NCBI GenBank assembly: GCA_038240075.1
Contig: JBBSEC010000002.1
Coordinates: forward strand, 32,550-96,549
Direction: 5' to 3'
From: DATBAK01 sp038240075
Lineage (GTDB): Bacteria; Actinomycetota; Acidimicrobiia; IMCC26256; PALSA-610
Length of the DNA stretch: 64,000 nucleotides
How positions within the stretch are numbered: the stretch's first letter is position 1; each line of letters starts with the position of its first letter. A program made the translations under genes and the position numbers. The notes beneath the pieces were generated by a model that saw only the letters and a program-made list of their open reading frames with translations, was not told where the DNA came from and did no database searches. Below are positions 60,919 through 64,000 of this stretch, one piece after another.

Positions 60919-61839
60919 TCACGCCGCCTGGGTCATCGATGCGGTGAGCTCCCGGAGGAACTCGTTCGGATGGCGGGTGACCTTCGCCCAGGTCGCGAGG
61001 ACGATCCGATATCCGTGCCGTCCGGGCACGCTCCACTTCTCGTTGTCGTGCTCGTAGTCGGTGGGGTCGTCGTGCCAACGGCGCCCGTTCGTCTCGAGAA
61101 TCGTGCGCGACCGCTGGAAGCAGAAGTCGTAGCGATAGGTGCGGCCGTTCCACGAGAGCGGGAACTCGCGCGTGAAGTCGGTGATGCCGTTGGCGACGAT
61201 CAGCCGGCGGGTCTTGACCTCCAGCGTGGAACGGGCGGCGTAGACCGGATCGAGGTCGTCGAGCAGGTCACGGGTGGCGCGCATGCCGGGCAGACCCTTG
61301 CGTCCGAACCGCTCGAGGTAGTTGCGCAGCGCGGGCACACCCGTGAGCCCACGCCGCCGGGCGTCCTCACACGCGATCTCGAACGCCTCCGCGTCGAGCG
61401 CGTGCGCCAACGCGACGAGCGTCGCCTCCACGCCCGTCACCCTCAGCTCCCGGTGGCGCCGCACCATCAGCGGAACCAAATCCTCGGTTCTGTGCACCGT
61501 GACGCGTTCCGAGCGCAGGCGTCTCGTGCCCCCGACGATGATCTCCGGTCGGCGGGCGTGCACACCTTCGAGCGTGTAGTGCTCTCCCGCCGACAACCCC
61601 GCGCCCACAGAGTCGCTGCCACCCCACAGGAGCGCGGCGCGGAGCCGCTGTTCGCTCGAGCGTCGAACGACGGTCATCCGGTACACGTCGGGGAGCTCGC
61701 GCTCGATAACCCCCGCACCGACGAGCGCGGTGAGTTGGTGTCGGCTGACTCCCAGCGCGACCGCCGCGCTTCCGCGGAACACGCCAAGGGAGTCGGCGCT
61801 AAGACGCGAAATCGTCCCGGTCGGTCGTTCGTTGGACAT
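60919..61839 (-). CDS. AbiEi-antitoxin-like HTH protein with C-terminal DUF559/PD-(D/E)xK-type domain
   Basis: A 306-residue protein. The N-terminal 65 residues look like the AbiEi winged-helix (VFRGSAAVALGVSRHQLTALVGAGVIE, then DVYRM). The C-terminal 110 residues resemble DUF559/Vsr-type nucleases: TREFPLSWNGRTYRYDFCF, then RSRTILETNGRRWHDDPTDY; the core D...E-x-N would be the metal site. No AbiEii toxin is adjacent. ATG 61839 lies inside repeat copy B, right after its GGGGGC ribosome site. Such orphan genes are numerous in some actinobacteria. Confidence 0.8.
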   Translation of the reverse strand: MSNERPTGTISRLSADSLGVFRGSAAVALGVSRHQLTALVGAGVIERELPDVYRMTVVRRSSEQRLRAALLWGGSDSVGAGLSAGEHYTLEGVHARRPEIIVGGTRRLRSERVTVHRTEDLVPLMVRRHRELRVTGVEATLVALAHALDAEAFEIACEDARRRGLTGVPALRNYLERFGRKGLPGMRATRDLLDDLDPVYAARSTLEVKTRRLIVANGITDFTREFPLSWNGRTYRYDFCFQRSRTILETNGRRWHDDPTDYEHDNEKWSVPGRHGYRIVLATWAKVTRHPNEFLRELTASMTQAA

Positions 61840-61900
61840 CCAATGCCCCCTGGCGGCACCCACGGTCCATCAAAGGGCCGTGAACCGATGGAGCCGAGGG
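61805..61900 (-). repeat. Copy B of the 96-bp inverted repeat, over the start of the AbiEi/DUF559 gene
   Basis: Reverse-complement match of 33930-34025, with 70 identical bases (61821-61890). On the minus strand it holds the 5' leader, the ribosome site and about the first 11 codons (MSNERPTGTIS). Because the non-coding leader is more conserved than the first codons, selection or recent copying of the leader itself is suggested. Confidence 0.9.
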
Positions 61901-61948
61901 GAAGACGGGGAGAACGTACGCCGGGGGTGGGACAGGGCGTGACGGGAG

Positions 61949-62293
61949 TTACACGGGTTCGTTCTTGGGGCGGAGGGTGAGCTCGCGGGTGTGGTCTTCG
62001 CGCTCGGGGGTCTCGACCCGGACCGCACGGAGGCGGCGGGTGCCGTCCTCGTTGAGCGCGACGGTGAACGCGCCGGTGTCGGCCTCGACGTCGAGGCCCA
62101 AGTACCGCTGCCACTCGTTGACAAGCGCGGGGGTGGGCGGATCGGTGCCGCGCGGCACGCGCCGAAAGCGCATGCGGTCGACCTCGAAGAACCAGATGCT
62201 GTTCGACGACTCGAGGCGCAACGTCTCGGGCTCGGTCAGCTGCGTCGGATCGGGAACGGCAGGCTCGTGGAGGTTGACTTCGTCCCTGCTCAT
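61949..62293 (-). CDS. Conserved hypothetical protein downstream of dtd
   Basis: A 114-residue soluble protein with the patterns RLESSNSIWFFEVDRMRFRRVPRG and VNEWQRYLGLDVEADTGAFTVAL, mixed strand and helix, charged C-terminus. It starts with ATG 62293, overlapping the dtd stop by 4 nt, so it is co-translated with dtd. I do not recognise the family. No enzyme motif is seen. Confidence 0.7.
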   Translation of the reverse strand: MSRDEVNLHEPAVPDPTQLTEPETLRLESSNSIWFFEVDRMRFRRVPRGTDPPTPALVNEWQRYLGLDVEADTGAFTVALNEDGTRRLRAVRVETPEREDHTRELTLRPKNEPV

Positions 62294-62739
62294 TGCGACG
62301 CCGCCAGCTCGAGCATGAGCGTGACCGGTCCGTCGTTCACGAGCGCGACCTGCATGTCGGCGCGGAACCGACCGGTCTCGACGCGCACACCGACGTCACG
62401 CAGGCCGGTGGCGAACGCGTCACACAACGGCTCGGCGACTTCGGGCGCGGCCGCTGCCGTCCAACTCGGCCGGCGGCCACGCGTGGTGTCGCCGTAGAGC
62501 GTGAACTGGCTGACGACGAGCGCGGACCCGCCGATGTCGAGCAGCGTGCGATTCATGATCCCTTCGGCGTCGTCGAAAACTCGCAAGTTCCCCACCTTTT
62601 CTGCCAACCGCGAGGCCACGGCCGGCGTGTCGTCATGGGTCACTCCGATGAGCACGAGCAGGCCCTTCCCGATCTCACCCACCGGCACACCTTCAACGGT
62701 CACCCGGGCCTGCGTGACTCGTTGAACGAGCGCCCGCAT
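62290..62739 (-). CDS. dtd: D-aminoacyl-tRNA deacylase
   Basis: Hydrolyses D-amino acids wrongly attached to tRNA. The 149-residue protein has the start MRALVQRVTQARVTVEG, the catalytic SQFTLYGDTTRGRRPSW and the cross-subunit proline loop in VNDGPVTLMLE (the usual NxGPVT, here with Asp in the middle). ATG 62739 is used; 8 more in-frame residues upstream are not conserved. Confidence 0.95.
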   Translation of the reverse strand: MRALVQRVTQARVTVEGVPVGEIGKGLLVLIGVTHDDTPAVASRLAEKVGNLRVFDDAEGIMNRTLLDIGGSALVVSQFTLYGDTTRGRRPSWTAAAAPEVAEPLCDAFATGLRDVGVRVETGRFRADMQVALVNDGPVTLMLELAASQ

Positions 62740-62822
62740 GACCCCGCACCATAGGCGGGGCACCTGAACATCTCCGGTACCGACGATGAGGAGACGCTGA
62801 GGCCGGAATCGGGCAATTCAGG

Positions 62823-63860
62823 CTATGCGGTGCGCTCCATCGCGGCGTCGTAGTCGCCCGACCGCGCCGCGCCGTTGAGCCGGGCCCGCTTCAGGAACGC
62901 GGCCTGGCCGGCATCGATCTGGTCGTCGGAACCGCCCCAGGCTGCGATGGCCGCGGCCTGCAGCGCCCGCCCGTACGAGAACGACAGCGCCCACGGGTGC
63001 GGTCCCCGCCGGTTCATCGCGTCGAGATGCGCGGTGGCGAGCTCGTCGCTCTGACCACCCGAGAGGAACACGATGCCCGGCACCGCCGCCGGCACGGTCG
63101 CAAGGAAGCACGCGATCGTCGCGTCGGCAACGTCGTCGACCGATGCCTGCACCGGGCAGTCGGCGCCCGACACGACCATGTTCGGCTTCAGCAGGATCCC
63201 GTCGAGCGCGACCTGTTGCGTGGCGAGCGCGGCGAACAGCGCCCGCAGCGTGCCGGTGGTGACCTCGGCGCAGCGCTCGGCCGTATGCGAGCCGTCCATG
63301 AGCACCTCGGGTTCGACGATCGGGACGATGCCGGCTTCCTGGCACAACGCCGCGTACCGGGCGAGCGCGTGCACGTTGACATCGATGCAGTACGCGCTCG
63401 GGATGCCGTCACCAATGGTGATGACCGCACGCCACTTGGCGAAGCGCGCGCCGAGGTCGCGGTACTCGGCCAACCGTTCGCGCAGACCGTCGAGCCCCTC
63501 GGTGACGAGCTCGCCCGGCGCGAGGGCCAGCGGCTTCGCGCCCTGATCCACCTTGATGCCCGGGATCACACCCTGATCGGTCAGCACCCGCACCAGCGTG
63601 CGCCCGTCGGAGGCCGACTGGCGGATCGTCTCGTCGTAGAGGATCACGCCGCTGATGAACGCATCCGCGCCCTTGGTCGTGAAGAGCATCTCGCGATACG
63701 CGCGCCGACGATCTTCCGTCGACTCCAACCCGATCGAGTCGAAGCGCTTCTTGATCGTGCCGCTGCTCTCGTCGGCCGCGAGAATCCCCTTGCCCGGCGC
63801 GACGAGCGCCTGCGCCGTGCTCCGAAGCTCGGCCAGGTCGCGGCTGCTCATTCCACTCAT
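62823..63860 (-). CDS. Class I fructose-bisphosphate aldolase
   Basis: Cleaves fructose 1,6-bisphosphate to two triose phosphates in glycolysis, via a Schiff base. The 345-residue protein has APGKGILAADESSGTIKKRF at its N-terminus, the Schiff-base lysine Lys225 in GILLKPNMVVSGAD and FLSGGQSDELATAHLDAMNR. ATG 63860, with ATG 63851 as an alternative. Class I aldolases are less common in bacteria than class II, though known in actinobacteria. Its start and leader lie in the 73-bp tandem repeat at the right edge. Confidence 0.96.
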   Translation of the reverse strand: MSGMSSRDLAELRSTAQALVAPGKGILAADESSGTIKKRFDSIGLESTEDRRRAYREMLFTTKGADAFISGVILYDETIRQSASDGRTLVRVLTDQGVIPGIKVDQGAKPLALAPGELVTEGLDGLRERLAEYRDLGARFAKWRAVITIGDGIPSAYCIDVNVHALARYAALCQEAGIVPIVEPEVLMDGSHTAERCAEVTTGTLRALFAALATQQVALDGILLKPNMVVSGADCPVQASVDDVADATIACFLATVPAAVPGIVFLSGGQSDELATAHLDAMNRRGPHPWALSFSYGRALQAAAIAAWGGSDDQIDAGQAAFLKRARLNGAARSGDYDAAMERTA

Positions 63861-64000
63861 GGTCGCATCCGCGTGCGGTTCACCGTACGGAGCTGCACTG
63901 ATTACGCCCGTTGCGGCTGCTCATTCCACTCATGGTCGCATCCGCGTGCGGTTCACCGTACGGAGCTGCACTGATTACGCCCGTTGCGGCTGCTCATTCC
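63841..64000. repeat. 73-bp perfect tandem repeat over the aldolase leader (2.2 copies, runs off edge)
   Basis: Copy 1 is 63841-63913, copy 2 is 63914-63986, and 63987-64000 starts copy 3. The copies seen are identical. Each unit holds the aldolase start region (ATGAGTGGAATGAGC on the minus strand) and its leader. The second copy's ATG (63933) opens a 17-codon frame ending in TGA at 63880, 20 nt before the true aldolase start. The true extent is not visible. Confidence 0.95.

Overview
The window is GC-rich, tightly packed bacterial chromosome with no gap longer than about 300 bases between genes. Gene content points to a high-GC actinobacterium: two WhiB Fe-S regulators, several F420/flavin-type oxidoreductases, SenX3-type phosphate sensing, a one-piece cytochrome b558 SdhC, and many GTG/TTG starts with 4-nt stop/start overlaps. 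The class Acidimicrobiia is my best guess but the sequence alone does not prove it. I saw no tRNA, rRNA, CRISPR array, insertion sequence or phage gene.

Layout. 1-5.4 kb is a phosphate module: a truncated SenX3-like sensor kinase at the left edge, pstB-pstA-pstC-pstS on the minus strand, and divergent phoU. 5.4-14.2 kb holds an active HtrA protease, two WhiB proteins, TatA, an F420-type oxidoreductase, a formimidoyltransferase domain protein, MsrB, and a MoxR/VWA pair. 14.4-17.9 kb is sdhCAB. 17.9-20.6 kb carries cystathionine gamma-synthase and beta-synthase (transsulfuration). 20.6-24.1 kb is a two-component system facing, across a strong terminator, an HtrA homologue that has lost all three catalytic residues. 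24.2-33.9 kb is a plus-strand run: small membrane and SRPBCC proteins, an acyl-CoA synthetase, two rhodaneses, then glycerol/ether-type genes (GlpD, an alkyl-DHAP-synthase-like flavoprotein, an FGGY kinase) and a luciferase-like oxidoreductase. 34.0-38.3 kb is the least familiar stretch: a minus operon with a stand-alone PEP-utiliser phosphohistidine domain and unrecognised proteins, divergent from a possible winged-helix protein and a hydrolase.

38.2-51.4 kb concentrates central metabolism: CDF transporter, fumarase, Ogt, molybdopterin oxidoreductase, malate dehydrogenase, J-domain protein, FolD-PurH-PurN (one-carbon and purine synthesis), and SucCD. With sdhCAB, most of the succinyl-CoA to oxaloacetate arm of the TCA cycle is in this window. 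51.4-56.7 kb has a stand-alone B12-binding protein, a Rieske-like relic, and a three-gene plus-strand operon: an ECF sigma factor fused to ankyrin repeats and a P-loop-less F1-ATPase-beta-like domain, an unrecognised protein, and glutamate decarboxylase. 56.7-64 kb has DinB and PPOX proteins, an intein-split PcrA/UvrD helicase, an AbiEi/DUF559-type protein, Dtd and class I aldolase.

The most unusual items are the sigma-ankyrin-F1beta fusion and its operon, a 96-bp inverted repeat pair that carries the 5' end of the AbiEi/DUF559 gene (one copy now a 12-codon relic), a 73-bp tandem repeat of the aldolase leader at the right edge, the catalytically dead HtrA, and a CDF transporter whose first membrane helix can only be reached from an ATT start.
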